This document shows, in pieces, positions 29,614 to 39,030 of a stretch of DNA of 61,320 bases. The notes below the pieces were generated by a model. That model did no database searches. It was not told where the DNA came from and saw nothing but the letters and a program-made list of their open reading frames with translations. The position numbers and the translations under genes were made by a program. The stretch's first letter is position 1. The number at the start of each line of letters is the position of its first letter. This stretch comes from Lacunisphaera sp. (GTDB lineage Bacteria; Verrucomicrobiota; Verrucomicrobiia; Opitutales; Opitutaceae). The stretch is taken from contig SIBQ01000004.1 of assembly GCA_009695095.1 (NCBI GenBank), positions 45,535 to 106,854 on the forward strand, in the 5' to 3' direction.

Positions 29614-31497
29614 ATGCACCCCCCGGGGAACAATGTCAGCACGACCGCTAGCGCAGGACTCACTCTCGGAGCACTGGGTGTGGTGTTTGGCGATATTGGC
29701 ACGAGCCCGCTCTATGCGCTGCGGGAATGCCTGCACGCTCTGCCGGTAAACGACCGGGCTGCGGGCATCCTCGGCGCTCTCTCGCTCGTCTTCTGGGCGC
29801 TGGTGCTGGTGGTCTGCATCAAATACCTGCTTCTTGTCATGAAGGCGGACAATCGGGGCGAGGGTGGCATCTTTGCCTTGCTGGCGCTGACCCACCCCGA
29901 CCGCGATAAAACCGCCAAGCCCGGATGGTTCACTCTGCTGGTGCTTTGTGGCGCGGCTCTGCTCTACGGCGAGGGGGTCATCACCCCGGCCATTTCGGTG
30001 TTGGGCGCGGTCGAGGGGCTGAAGAGTTTCGACCCCATCTATGAGCATTACATTCCACCGTTCACCTGCGTGATCCTGGCCGGCTTGTTCTTTTTTCAAT
30101 TCAAGGGCACCAAGAAGATCGGCCGCGTTTTCGGGCCGGTGATGCTGCTCTGGTTCCTCACGATCGGACTCACCGGCTTGTGGCACATCGTGGACAATCC
30201 CGGCGTCCTGGCGGCGATCAACCCGACGCATGGCGTCAGCCTGCTGTGCGACCACCCAGGCCATGCCGCGGTCATCCTCGGCGCGGTGGTGCTGGCCATC
30301 ACGGGCACGGAGGCGCTCTACGCCGACATGAGCCACTTCGGCCGCAAATACATTTCACTCGCCTGGTATGGCATCGCCTTCCCCGGTCTGCTGCTGAACT
30401 ACTTCGGCCAGGGGGCCTTTGCCCTCGAGCATCCTGCGGAGTTCGACAATCTCTTCTTTGCGCTCGTGCCCGAGGGCATGCCGCGGCTGCTGCTCATCGG
30501 CCTGTCCATCGGGGCGGCCATCATCGCCAGCCAGGCGCTCATCACCGGCATCTTCTCGCTCACGCGGCAGGCGATCCAGCTCGGCTATTTTCCTCGACTG
30601 AAGATCCAATACACTAACGCCCTGCACTTCGGGCAAATTTACCTGCCGCTGGTCAACATTGCCCTCGCCCTCGGCTCCATCTACGTCGTGCTGAACTTCG
30701 GCTCCAGCCAGCGTCTGGCCGCCGCTTATGGCATCGCCGTGACAGGCACCATGTTTGTCACCACCTTCGCGTTCTTCCGCGTCACCCGGGTGCGCTGGCA
30801 GTGGGCGTGGTGGAAGATCCTACCCCTCGCCGCCATTTTTGTCGTCATGGAAACCGCGTTCATCGCGGCGAACCTCCATAAAATTTACGACGGCGGCTGG
30901 CTGCCGATCATCATCGGCCTCGCCTTGCTGGCCGTGATGCACACGTGGAAAAGCGGCAAGACCGAGATCTTCCGCCGCATCTACGCCAATGAAATCACAG
31001 AGGATGAACTGCGCAAAATCGCATGCAGCGAACGCATCGCCCGCGTGCGGGGCACCGGAGTGTTCATGGCCGGCAACCCCACAGGCACGCCGCTCGTGCT
31101 GCTGCATCACGTCAAGGCCAACAAGGTGCTGCACGAGACCGTCGTGCTGCTTAGCATCACAACAGAGGATGTCCCGGCGGTCAACGAGAACGAGCGGTTT
31201 ACCGTCAGCGAAATCGGCCACGGGGTCTGGCGCACGGTGGGCCATTATGGCTACATGGAGTCGCCCGATGTCTCCACGCTCATGGAAAGTGTCCGCGACG
31301 CCGGGGTGCCGCTGAAACTCAACGAGGCTACCTACTACTTCAACCGCGAGATGATCATCACTGGCGGCGACGCACGGATGTTCGAATGGCAGAAACATTT
31401 CTACTCTTTTCTCAGCCGCAATGCCCGCCAGGCCCGTGATTACTACCGCCTGCCGCCGATGCAAATCATTGAGGTCGGCATGCCGATCCAGCTCTAA
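29614..31497 (+). CDS. kup: Kup-type potassium uptake protein
   Basis: 627 aa from ATG 29614; a TTG at 29572 is the longer option. About 12 transmembrane segments in the first 430 residues start with LTLGALGVVFGDIGTSPLYALREC, the Kup hallmark. It continues RGEGGIFALLAL, GEGVITPAISVLGAVEGLK and ALYADMSHFGR. A hydrophilic C-terminal domain (residues about 450-627) ends FYSFLSRNARQARDYYRLPPMQIIEVGMPIQL. It imports K+ by proton symport. The 145-base divergent gap to menB is AT-rich with long T runs and probably holds both promoters. The sensor gene downstream begins 15 bases after its stop. Confidence 0.93.
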   Translation: MHPPGNNVSTTASAGLTLGALGVVFGDIGTSPLYALRECLHALPVNDRAAGILGALSLVFWALVLVVCIKYLLLVMKADNRGEGGIFALLALTHPDRDKTAKPGWFTLLVLCGAALLYGEGVITPAISVLGAVEGLKSFDPIYEHYIPPFTCVILAGLFFFQFKGTKKIGRVFGPVMLLWFLTIGLTGLWHIVDNPGVLAAINPTHGVSLLCDHPGHAAVILGAVVLAITGTEALYADMSHFGRKYISLAWYGIAFPGLLLNYFGQGAFALEHPAEFDNLFFALVPEGMPRLLLIGLSIGAAIIASQALITGIFSLTRQAIQLGYFPRLKIQYTNALHFGQIYLPLVNIALALGSIYVVLNFGSSQRLAAAYGIAVTGTMFVTTFAFFRVTRVRWQWAWWKILPLAAIFVVMETAFIAANLHKIYDGGWLPIIIGLALLAVMHTWKSGKTEIFRRIYANEITEDELRKIACSERIARVRGTGVFMAGNPTGTPLVLLHHVKANKVLHETVVLLSITTEDVPAVNENERFTVSEIGHGVWRTVGHYGYMESPDVSTLMESVRDAGVPLKLNEATYYFNREMIITGGDARMFEWQKHFYSFLSRNARQARDYYRLPPMQIIEVGMPIQL

Positions 31498-31512
31498 CGG
31501 CTTGCGCGGACT

Positions 31513-32612
31513 ATGTCGGTCTGTTTGGCTAAAGCGAATGGACATCCGTGCGCACCGTTTTTCAGCCACTTCCCTGCCACGAAAGGCGCCAAATTGGCCA
31601 AGCAGGTACGGCTCGTCCGTTATCCACACAAGGCGCTGATCTTTAAGGAGAACACTGTCTCCAATTGCATCTACCTCGTCTTAACCGGGCGGTCGTCCTG
31701 ACCAAGAAGACCTCCGGTGGCGTCCAGCAAGTCATCGCCTACAAGGGACCGGATGATTATTTCAGCGAACTCGGCATGCTGGACGGCTCGACCCGCGGCA
31801 CCGCCGCCGGCCCGGTGCAACTGGCCCGCCTGCTGCAAAAGCCGTTTCTGAAGGTGCTATCGCAATCCTCATGGCACACGGTGCTGCGGCTCTTCAGCCA
31901 CGTTAGCGAAAACCTTCGCACTACCAACGAGCGCTACGTCAGCGAGGTCGTCCGCAAGGAGAAAATCACACTCATCGGGGAAATGACCAACACGATGATC
32001 CACGATTTTCGCGGCCCCTTTTCCACCATCAAGCTCGCCTCCGAGCTTATCGCCAAGCGCGACCGCAAGCCTCAAACCCAGGAACTGTGCACCATGATCC
32101 TCCGCCAGGTCTCCCGGCTGGGCGGCATGGTCGAGGAAGTGCTCGAATTTGCCCGGGGGGAGACCCACCTCCGCCTCAAGTCCGTCCCGTTGAGCGAGGT
32201 TTTCACCCAGTTGCAGGAGAACAATGTCGTCGCGCTGGGCCGGGCGGAGGTGAAACTGCACCTCAAGCCCACGACGCTGGAGCTGCCACTCGATTCCGAC
32301 CGCTTCCTGCGTGTGCTGCAGAATCTCGTGACCAACGCCCGCGAGGCGCTCGGCAAACGCCCGGGTAGCCTCATCACCGTCTCCGCCAGGCGGCTGCACA
32401 CCCAGTGCCTCATTACCGTGGCGGACAACGGACCGGGCGTCCCCAAGGAGGTCCGCTCCTCGCTCTTTGAGCCGTTCGTCAGCCACGGCAAAACCGGCGG
32501 CCTCGGCCTCGCCATCGCCCGTTCCATCGTTGCGGCCCATCACGGCTCCCTTGATTTCAGCACTTCTCGCTCCGGCACGGTCTTCACCTTCCTGCTGCCC
32601 ATGCAGCAGTGA
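31513..32612 (+). pseudogene. Cyclic-nucleotide-type sensor histidine kinase, frameshifted
   Basis: ATG 31513. The first part (FPATKGAKLAKQVRLVRYPHKALIFKENTVSNCIYLVLTG) has a cNMP-binding-domain look. At about 31691 a missing G in a G run shifts the frame. The continuation RVVLTKKTSGG...VIAYKGPDDYFSELGMLDGSTRGTAA completes that domain. A coiled linker leads to the histidine kinase part: GEMTNTMIHDFRGPFSTI (H-box), NLVTNAREAL (N-box), VADNGPGVP (G1) and GGLGLAIARSIV (G2). A receiver partner is not adjacent. Linkage to kup suggests an ion or envelope stress cue, which is inference. Confidence 0.65.
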
Positions 32613-32615
32613 AGA

Positions 32616-34373
32616 TTAACCGCCGGCCAGCCGGGTAAAAAGCTCCTTGCGAAAAGCCGCGTCCCGCCTCCGGTTGGTGCGCAATTCCAGCAGGCGAATG
32701 CCGCGCGGCGGCAGTTTCACGACGAGTCCAGCCAAGTGCTTCACGTCGCGCACCCGCACATGTGTCACGCCGTAAGCCGCGCAAAGTTTCTTAAAATCGG
32801 CTTCCTGAGGGGTGGCGAAGAATTCCTCGAACGGCGGGTTGAACTGCGCCACCGGCAAATGCTGGAAGATGCCGCCGCCCTGGTTGTTGATGAGCACGAT
32901 AGTCAGGCTGCCCTTGAACTTGGGCCGCACCAGGAATCCGTTGGTGTCATGCAGCAACGCGAGGTCGCCGGTCACGAGCACAGCCGGAGTGCCGCCGTGA
33001 GCCGCGCCCAGCGCGGTCGAGAGCGTGCCATCAATGCCGTTGGCGCCACGGCTGAAGTGAATGCGCTGGCGACCGTTGCCCGCGGGCCAGAAATACTCCG
33101 CGTCCCGCACGGGCATCGAGCTGGCAATGAAGCAGACGGTCCGCTCCGGCAGGTTGCGCGCCAGCACCCTGACCCATTGCGGTTCGATCAGTCCCTTGAT
33201 TTTCCGGAACTCGGCGGCCAGCGTGCGACCTACCTTCTGGTCCGCCTCAAGCCACCGTTTCGTGTAGGCCGGCAAGCGCTTTTTACCGCTGAAGCCCTGG
33301 CTCCAGACCGTCAGGTCGGAGCGCGCAAAACCGGTGCGCAGGTGCAGGGCATCCTCGTTGCCCGCCCGCTCCGTCACGATCATGGTCTCGGGATCGGCCC
33401 GCCGCAGCCACGCCCGCAGCACCTTGCTGGTCGGCCAGCCGCCGATGCAGATCACCTGGGCCGGCGGCAGAGCGGCGGCCAGTTTGTCGTTTCGAAGCAA
33501 TGTGTCGTAGTGGATAACGAGGTGACCAGCCGCCGAGGCATGGGTGCGCACAGGGGAAAGTGCGTCGGCCAGCACGGGCCATCCGAGGGCGCGTGAGATG
33601 CGCCCGACGCTTTGCGCGAACAAATCCCCTGAAACCGGCTCGTTCGGTCCGACCACGATTACCCCGCGCGGCTGGTTCGTGAACTTCAGCCAGATCGGAT
33701 CGCCCAGTGCCACCTTCACCACGCCGGCGCCCGGCCAGTAATCCCCCATACCGGCAAAGAATCCATTGAAAGCTGCGCCGTTGATCCCGGCCGGCAGGGC
33801 TTGGGGTAGCGGCGGGAGCGGGTCGCGGAACGGGCAGTTGAGGTGCACAGGGCCGGCAACAGGGCGGAGAGTGCGCTCCACGGCATGCACCACCGTCTGC
33901 CGCAGGTAGCGGAGCATGAGCATCGTCGCCTCCGGCACGGCGCACTCGTGGTGATGGTTAACGTAGCCGCCGTAGATCTTCACCTGGTCGATGGTCTGGC
34001 CTGAGTGGCAGTCGCGCAGCTCCGGCGGCCGGTCCGCCGTCAGCACGAGCAGGGGTACGCCCGTTTCCCGAGCCTCGACGACGGCGGGGAGAAAATTGGC
34101 CGCCGCGGTGCCGGAGGTGCAGACCAGTGCCACGGGGCGCCCGCGCTGCTTGGCCAGGCCGAGCGCGAAAAAGGCCGCCGACCGCTCGTCCAGCACGGGT
34201 ATGGTCTCGAGGCGCGGGTGCCGGCTCAGTGCGATGGTGAGTGGCGCGGACCGCGAGCCTGGCGAAATCACCGCGCGGCGGAACCCGCGCTGCACGAGCG
34301 TCTCGACCAGCACGCTGCACCAAAGCGTGTTGGTGTTACGAAAATCCAGCGAAGATTCGGGGGCGCTTGTCAT
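32616..34373 (-). CDS. menD: 2-succinyl-5-enolpyruvyl-6-hydroxy-3-cyclohexene-1-carboxylate synthase
   Basis: 585 aa ThDP enzyme. N-terminal PYR domain: NTLWCSVLVETLVQRGFRRAVISPGSRSAPLT, LDERSAAFFALGLAKQRGRPVALVCTSGTAAANFLPAVVEA and LTADRPPELRDCHSGQTIDQ. C-terminal PP domain: GANGIDGTLSTALGAAHG, VLVTGDLALLHDTNGF and VLINNQGGGIFQHLP. The SPGSRSAPLT and TADRPPELR motifs separate MenD from other ThDP enzymes. It joins isochorismate and 2-oxoglutarate in menaquinone synthesis. It overlaps menF by 4 bases. Confidence 0.95.
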   Translation of the reverse strand: MTSAPESSLDFRNTNTLWCSVLVETLVQRGFRRAVISPGSRSAPLTIALSRHPRLETIPVLDERSAAFFALGLAKQRGRPVALVCTSGTAAANFLPAVVEARETGVPLLVLTADRPPELRDCHSGQTIDQVKIYGGYVNHHHECAVPEATMLMLRYLRQTVVHAVERTLRPVAGPVHLNCPFRDPLPPLPQALPAGINGAAFNGFFAGMGDYWPGAGVVKVALGDPIWLKFTNQPRGVIVVGPNEPVSGDLFAQSVGRISRALGWPVLADALSPVRTHASAAGHLVIHYDTLLRNDKLAAALPPAQVICIGGWPTSKVLRAWLRRADPETMIVTERAGNEDALHLRTGFARSDLTVWSQGFSGKKRLPAYTKRWLEADQKVGRTLAAEFRKIKGLIEPQWVRVLARNLPERTVCFIASSMPVRDAEYFWPAGNGRQRIHFSRGANGIDGTLSTALGAAHGGTPAVLVTGDLALLHDTNGFLVRPKFKGSLTIVLINNQGGGIFQHLPVAQFNPPFEEFFATPQEADFKKLCAAYGVTHVRVRDVKHLAGLVVKLPPRGIRLLELRTNRRRDAAFRKELFTRLAGG

Positions 34374-35794
34374 GAGTTGGTCAGGGCTCCGATGAGAGCC
34401 TTGAACTTTAATTCCGTTTCCGCAAATTCCTTCTCAGCTGACGATCCCGCCACGATGCCGGCGCCGGCATAGACCAGCGCGGTGTGGCCGTCGACCAGCG
34501 CCGAACGGATTCCGACAAATAATTCCCCACCACCGCGGTGGTCCACCCACCCCTGCGGCCCGGCGTAGAGTCCGCGGGCAAACGGCTCGAGCCGGGCAAT
34601 GGCCGCTGCCGCTGCTACGCGCGGCGTGCCGCCGACCGCCGGCGTCGGATGCAGGCGGGTCACCAAATCGAGGATGTGCGTGCCCGCCGGCAGTGTGGCA
34701 CAGATCGATAGGTGGAGGTGCTGCACGTTGGCGAGTCCGAGCAAGCGCGGCTGGTCGGTATGCTCGAGCTTTAGACCCAGATCGGCCACTCGCCGGGCGA
34801 TGGACTCGAGGACCAGGCGGTGTTCGTGCAGGTCCTTTTCGCTAAGCAGCAGGGCGCGCGCCAGGCGGGCATCCTCGCTGGCCGACTCGCCTCGCGGCGC
34901 CGACCCGGCCAGCGCCTCGGTGTGCATCCGCTCGCCCGAGACGCGCACCAGCCGCTCCGGGCTGACCCCGATAAAACTCTGGCCCCGGCCGTTCGCGATC
35001 GAGAACGCGTAGCAGCCCGGATAATGCTGCCGCAGGTGATTAAGCACGCCGAGCGGATGAAATTTCTCCGACGTTGTCAGCCGGCGGGCCCGCGCCAGCA
35101 CGACCTTTTGGTAATCGCCCCGCGCAATCTCAACCAAAGCCTGCGTAACCGCGCGTTGGTAGACACCCGCACCGCCGATCTCCTCGGCTTGAATCGGCGC
35201 GGATGGACGGTCCTCGCGTTGCGCACTGCGGTAGTCGAAGGCCCGAAATTTGGCGTGAGCCTTCCAGACCTTGGCTGCGATCAAGTCGACCGGAGCGCCG
35301 GCTGTGACCAGCAGGTTGGCGACAGCGACCGTGCTGTCCTCGCTGCGTGCCACCTGCCAGCGCGGCATGAACAGGCGCAAGGCAGGAAACGCCGCCCCTG
35401 CGGCGGCCTCGGCTGAAAAGCCGCTGGTAATAAAGAAATGCGGGCCGGCAAACGGCTCGTCAAGCGGACCGACCGCGATCGTGTCGGCCAGCACCTGCGC
35501 AATGTAGTCGCGGGCGGCGCTAAACCGGTCTGCCCCGGTCGCAGTGAATTCCAGCACGGCCTCCGCCCCGGCCACGGCGAAACCCTGGGCCGGCCGCTCG
35601 GCATAGAAATGCAGCTGGGAGGACTCAAAGATTGATTCCAGCACCGCGAGCGGATCGAGGTGGTTGACCGCGAGGCTGATGCTGACCAGCTGCGGCCGGC
35701 CGGCGGCCCCGGCCAGCGCGCAACATTGGGTCAGGAACGAGCGGAGCGACTCGGGTGACATGTTCTCCGTCGGATTCAGCGGAAGAATGGTCAT
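34370..35794 (-). CDS. menF: Isochorismate synthase
   Basis: 474 aa from ATG 35794 (MTILPLNPTENMSPE); the frame is open about 340 bases further into metG, but that extension is a shadow. The chorismate-binding fold shows as RAVTQALVEIARGDYQKVVLARARRL, FIGVSPERLVRVSGERMHTEALAGSAPRG, VQHLHLSICATLPAGTHILDLVTRLHPTPAVGGTPR and GPQGWVDHRGGGELFVGIRSAL. The TRLHPTPAVGG and GELFVGIRSA motifs are typical. It makes isochorismate for MenD, with which it overlaps by ATGA. Confidence 0.93.
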   Translation of the reverse strand: MTILPLNPTENMSPESLRSFLTQCCALAGAAGRPQLVSISLAVNHLDPLAVLESIFESSQLHFYAERPAQGFAVAGAEAVLEFTATGADRFSAARDYIAQVLADTIAVGPLDEPFAGPHFFITSGFSAEAAAGAAFPALRLFMPRWQVARSEDSTVAVANLLVTAGAPVDLIAAKVWKAHAKFRAFDYRSAQREDRPSAPIQAEEIGGAGVYQRAVTQALVEIARGDYQKVVLARARRLTTSEKFHPLGVLNHLRQHYPGCYAFSIANGRGQSFIGVSPERLVRVSGERMHTEALAGSAPRGESASEDARLARALLLSEKDLHEHRLVLESIARRVADLGLKLEHTDQPRLLGLANVQHLHLSICATLPAGTHILDLVTRLHPTPAVGGTPRVAAAAAIARLEPFARGLYAGPQGWVDHRGGGELFVGIRSALVDGHTALVYAGAGIVAGSSAEKEFAETELKFKALIGALTNS

Positions 35795-35836
35795 GAGCGG
35801 TATTGCTAAGTCGGGGCCGTTGCCCTCAACGGGCTT

Positions 35837-35860
35837 GGGCACTTGAGGGCAAGCGCACCC
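35837..35860. repeat. Palindrome between metG and menF
   Basis: On the minus strand: GTAGGGTGCGCTTG-CCCT-CAAGTGCCC, a near copy of the palindrome at 19441-19462. It begins within the metG stop region. No T-tract. Confidence 0.5.
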
Positions 35861-37401
35861 TACCCCTTCTTCTCGGTGGCCGGAGGCAAGGGCCGTGGAA
35901 AGAGCACCAGCGCTGGCGCAACCTTGACCCCATTTAATTTGGCTCCCCAGACGAGTTCGTCGAGCCAAACTGGGCCTGGCGTGTAGCCGAGCACAGCGTT
36001 GATCCGTTTCGCGGCCGCTGGAGTGACATGCTGGATGAGCGCGATCGCGAGCCGCAATGCCTCGGCCATCGTGGCGAGCGAGGTGCAAAGCAAGGCCTGG
36101 TCGGCGGGCTCGGCGGATTTGCCGAGCTTCCACGGCGCGCGCTTTTCGATGTAGGCATTGGTGTCGGTCAGGAATACCATCGCGCGCTCCAGCGCGGTAT
36201 GGAATTGAAAACCCTCGCAGAGGGGAATAAATTCATCGCGAGTCTTCACCCACAACGCCTGCAACGAGCGCTCGAGATCCCCGGCGGCCCCCGCCGCCGG
36301 CACCGCGCCGCCGGCAAAGCGGGTCGTCATGTTGAGGGTGCGGTTGACAAGGTTACCCAGATTATTTGCCAGCTCGCTGTTGTAGCGCACAAGGAACTGC
36401 TCGCGGGTGAACTCGCTGTCCTGGCCGACGTTCATCTCGCGGATCAGGAAGTAGCGAAAGGCGTCGACGCCAAATTCATCGACGAGGGCTAGCGGGTTCA
36501 CGACTGCCCCTGTGCTCTTGGACATCTTTGCGCCACTCTGCAGCCACCACCCATGCACGAGTAGGCCCTTGGGCAGCGGGATGCCTGTCGCGTGCAGCAT
36601 GATGGGCCAGTAGACGGCGTGAGGCGGCACCAGGATGTCCTTGCCAATGACGTGCCACCGGGCGGGCCAGGCGCCGGGCCGGTCGACCACGCCGGAGTAG
36701 TAATTGATCAGGGCGTCGAACCAGACATAGGTGACGTAGTTTTCGTCAAACGGCAGCGGGATGCCCCACTCCAGTCGCTCCTTAGGCCGGGAGATGCAGA
36801 GGTCATTGAGCGGTTCCTTCAGAAACTCGATCACTTCGTTCTGGCGGAAACGCGGGAAGATGAAATTTTCATTTTGAGCCAGAAACTCGCTCAGCCAGCC
36901 CTGATACTGCCGCAGCTTGAAAAAGTAGTTCGGCTCCACGATTTCCGTAACCTCGCCGAATATTTCCGGCCAGGAGCCGTCTGGCCGCCGCTCCTTCGCC
37001 TGCAAAAACTGCTCCTGCCGCGTGGAGTAGAAGCCGCAGTATTCGGCCCGGTAGATGTCGCCTTGGTCGAACAACTGCTGCAGCACTTGCCGCACGATCT
37101 TCTGGTGCCGCGGCTCCGTCGTGCGGATGAAATCGTCGTATTTCACCTCCAGCCGGTCGTAGAGCGCGCGAAATTCCGCACTGGTCTCGTCAACATACTG
37201 CTGCGGCGCAATGCCCCGCGCCCGGGCGCTGGTTTGGACCTTCTGCCCGTGCTCGTCGGCCCCCGTCAGAAAATGCACCCGGTCGCCCATCTGCCGGCGG
37301 AAACGCGCGATGATGTCGGTCAGCACCTTTTCATAAGCATGACCCACATGCGGCGTCCCGTTCACGTAGTCGATGGCTGTGGTGATATAGAATGACTCCA
37401 T
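35860..37401 (-). CDS. metG: Methionyl-tRNA synthetase
   Basis: 513 aa. The class I signatures are present: HVGH in GTPHVGHAYEKVLTDI and KMSKS in GAKMSKSTGAVVNPLALVDEFG. Other blocks: FLTGADEHGQKVQ, YVTYVWFDALINYYSG, HVIGKDILVPPHAVYWPIML and WWLQSG. The connective peptide region reads YCGFYSTRQEQFL, with no pair of cysteine knuckles, so the usual zinc site seems absent. There is no C-terminal tRNA-binding dimer domain either. It charges tRNA-Met in the cytoplasm. Confidence 0.95.
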   Translation of the reverse strand: MESFYITTAIDYVNGTPHVGHAYEKVLTDIIARFRRQMGDRVHFLTGADEHGQKVQTSARARGIAPQQYVDETSAEFRALYDRLEVKYDDFIRTTEPRHQKIVRQVLQQLFDQGDIYRAEYCGFYSTRQEQFLQAKERRPDGSWPEIFGEVTEIVEPNYFFKLRQYQGWLSEFLAQNENFIFPRFRQNEVIEFLKEPLNDLCISRPKERLEWGIPLPFDENYVTYVWFDALINYYSGVVDRPGAWPARWHVIGKDILVPPHAVYWPIMLHATGIPLPKGLLVHGWWLQSGAKMSKSTGAVVNPLALVDEFGVDAFRYFLIREMNVGQDSEFTREQFLVRYNSELANNLGNLVNRTLNMTTRFAGGAVPAAGAAGDLERSLQALWVKTRDEFIPLCEGFQFHTALERAMVFLTDTNAYIEKRAPWKLGKSAEPADQALLCTSLATMAEALRLAIALIQHVTPAAAKRINAVLGYTPGPVWLDELVWGAKLNGVKVAPALVLFPRPLPPATEKKG

Positions 37402-37492
37402 AAAAGAGTCAAAAATCTACCTGCTACGGGGCATTTGTCGAAGGTTTTGACGCGCTTGCCTCGGACTGTCTATTCTGCACCCTGAAAGTCCC

Positions 37493-37837
37493 ATGAACCT
37501 AAACACGCGCTCACTTGGCCTAGCCCTGCTGTTGCTCCTGCTCTTCCTGGGCGCGGCACTGACGTTGCAGTGGTGGCTGAGACGGGAGACCCGGCAGCTG
37601 TAGTTGGTCGCGGTCGAAGAACAGCGCGTGCGGCTCACCCGGGCTGTCACCCTGAGAGGCCGGTCGCCGGAAAATTGGGATGATCCGTTCAAGCGCGAAC
37701 TTGGCCAAGCGTCGGGCCTTTTCCTTGCCGAAATGGTGGCAAAGACAAACCTCTCCATGTACCTGCAGGCTTTTTCTCTCAGCCGATTTGATGCTGATGA
37801 GACCGAGCAGTATCTTGCGTCCACGATTTCCCAGTAG
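37493..37837 (+). pseudogene. N-terminal fragment of a membrane sensor protein
   Basis: ATG 37493: NLNTRSLGLALLLLLLFLGAALTLQWWLRRETRQL, one transmembrane helix, then an in-frame TAG at 37601-37603. The same frame continues LVAVEEQRVRLTRAVTLRGRSPENWDDPFKRELG...LSRFDADETEQYLASTISQ to a stop at 37837. A single N-terminal helix followed by an extracytoplasmic region is the layout of sensor kinases, but no kinase domain follows. It is probably a truncated gene. The kinase part could be the orphan one at 41126. Confidence 0.4.
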
Positions 37838-37881
37838 CAAAGTTTTCGCCGCCGGCATTGATACCAACCGAGCCCCCTTTT

Positions 37882-39030
37882 ATGAGCCACACTTTAACCA
37901 TTAGCAATTGTCGCGCCGTACTGGTGGACCGTGTGCTGCCCGCGGCGACGATTCACATCGAGAAAGGCATCATCCGTGAGATTGTCGCTGATGCCAGCGG
38001 TGCGCCTGCCGGGTTCGATGCCAGTGGGCGTCTAGTCGGCCCCGGATTCGTCGATGTCCACTGTCACGGGGACGGAAGCAGGCGTATCTTCACCGATCCG
38101 GAGGCGGTGTCGCTTAACTTGCTGCGTCAGGGAGCAACGACAGTCGCGGCAACGCTCGGTTATCCGGACATGGTCGTCGACGGCCTAGCGGCGCAGTTGC
38201 GGTCATACACATCCGTGCTTGGTCCATGGGGAAAGGAACTGTCCGGAGGCGTCCATCTCGAGGGGCCCTATGTCAACCGCAAATATGGCGCGCAGACCTC
38301 CCGCGGGGTGATCAAGAATCCCGACGCCGCCGAATACCGGGCGCTACTCCGCGAGTTCGGCAGTCTGATCACGTGGTGGACCTGCGCGCCTGAGCTTCCT
38401 GGCGCCACCGCCTTCATTCGCGAAGCGTCCGCGCTTGGCGTGGTTGTAGCAGCTGGCCACACCGAAGCAACGCCCGATCAGATCGCCGCAGCGATCGACG
38501 CCGGTCTGAAGGTGATCACGCACTGGACCAATGCGACGGGCAACCCGAACGCGGCGGCCTACAAGGGCACGCGCTGCCCGGGCATAGACGAAGCGGCGCT
38601 GGTCTACGACGAGCTCTTCGCCGAAATCATTCCTGACGAGAAGGGCCTGCATGTGCATCCCTTGATGGCGAAGCTATTGTACAAGGCCAAGGGACCCGAA
38701 CGGATTCTCATCATCACCGACGCTGGCTACGGTCGGCCCGACGATTCGCCGGATCCGCCGGGATCGCGGCGCGACGTGTCGATCGATGGCGACGGAAACC
38801 TCGCCGGTTCGCGCCTTACGATGGCGGGTGCAGCGCTGAATTTCCGCACTTTTACCGGATGTTCGTGGCCGGAGCTCTTTCGAATGGCGGCGCTAAATCC
38901 CGCCCGATTGCTCGGTATGGGCGATCGGGTCGGCTCTATCGAACCAGGCAAGCTCGCGAACCTGATCGTGTTCGACGACGCCCTCGGAATTGACCGGACA
39001 TACATCCGCGGCCAAGAGGTGCCGCGATGA
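37882..39030 (+). CDS. nagA: N-acetylglucosamine-6-phosphate deacetylase family
   Basis: 382 aa from ATG 37882. It is an amidohydrolase-fold protein: LVGPGFVDVHCHGDGSR (metal His-x-His), GGVHLEGPYVNRKYGAQTSRGV (metal Glu), VAAGHTEATPDQIAAAIDAGL (His), THWTNATGNPNAA, and ITDAGYGRPD (catalytic Asp region). The ending AALNPARLLGMGDRVGSIEPGKLANLIVF is the family C-terminus. It probably deacetylates an amino-sugar phosphate or a related amide. By eye its codon use is lower in GC than that of neighbours, so it may be acquired. It overlaps the next small ORF by ATGA. Confidence 0.78.
   Translation: MSHTLTISNCRAVLVDRVLPAATIHIEKGIIREIVADASGAPAGFDASGRLVGPGFVDVHCHGDGSRRIFTDPEAVSLNLLRQGATTVAATLGYPDMVVDGLAAQLRSYTSVLGPWGKELSGGVHLEGPYVNRKYGAQTSRGVIKNPDAAEYRALLREFGSLITWWTCAPELPGATAFIREASALGVVVAAGHTEATPDQIAAAIDAGLKVITHWTNATGNPNAAAYKGTRCPGIDEAALVYDELFAEIIPDEKGLHVHPLMAKLLYKAKGPERILIITDAGYGRPDDSPDPPGSRRDVSIDGDGNLAGSRLTMAGAALNFRTFTGCSWPELFRMAALNPARLLGMGDRVGSIEPGKLANLIVFDDALGIDRTYIRGQEVPR

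Noticed and set aside
35795-36133. N-terminal extension of the isochorismate synthase
   Set aside because: The open frame runs into metG on the same strand, is rich in Arg and Ala without family pattern, and a good ATG exists at 35794.
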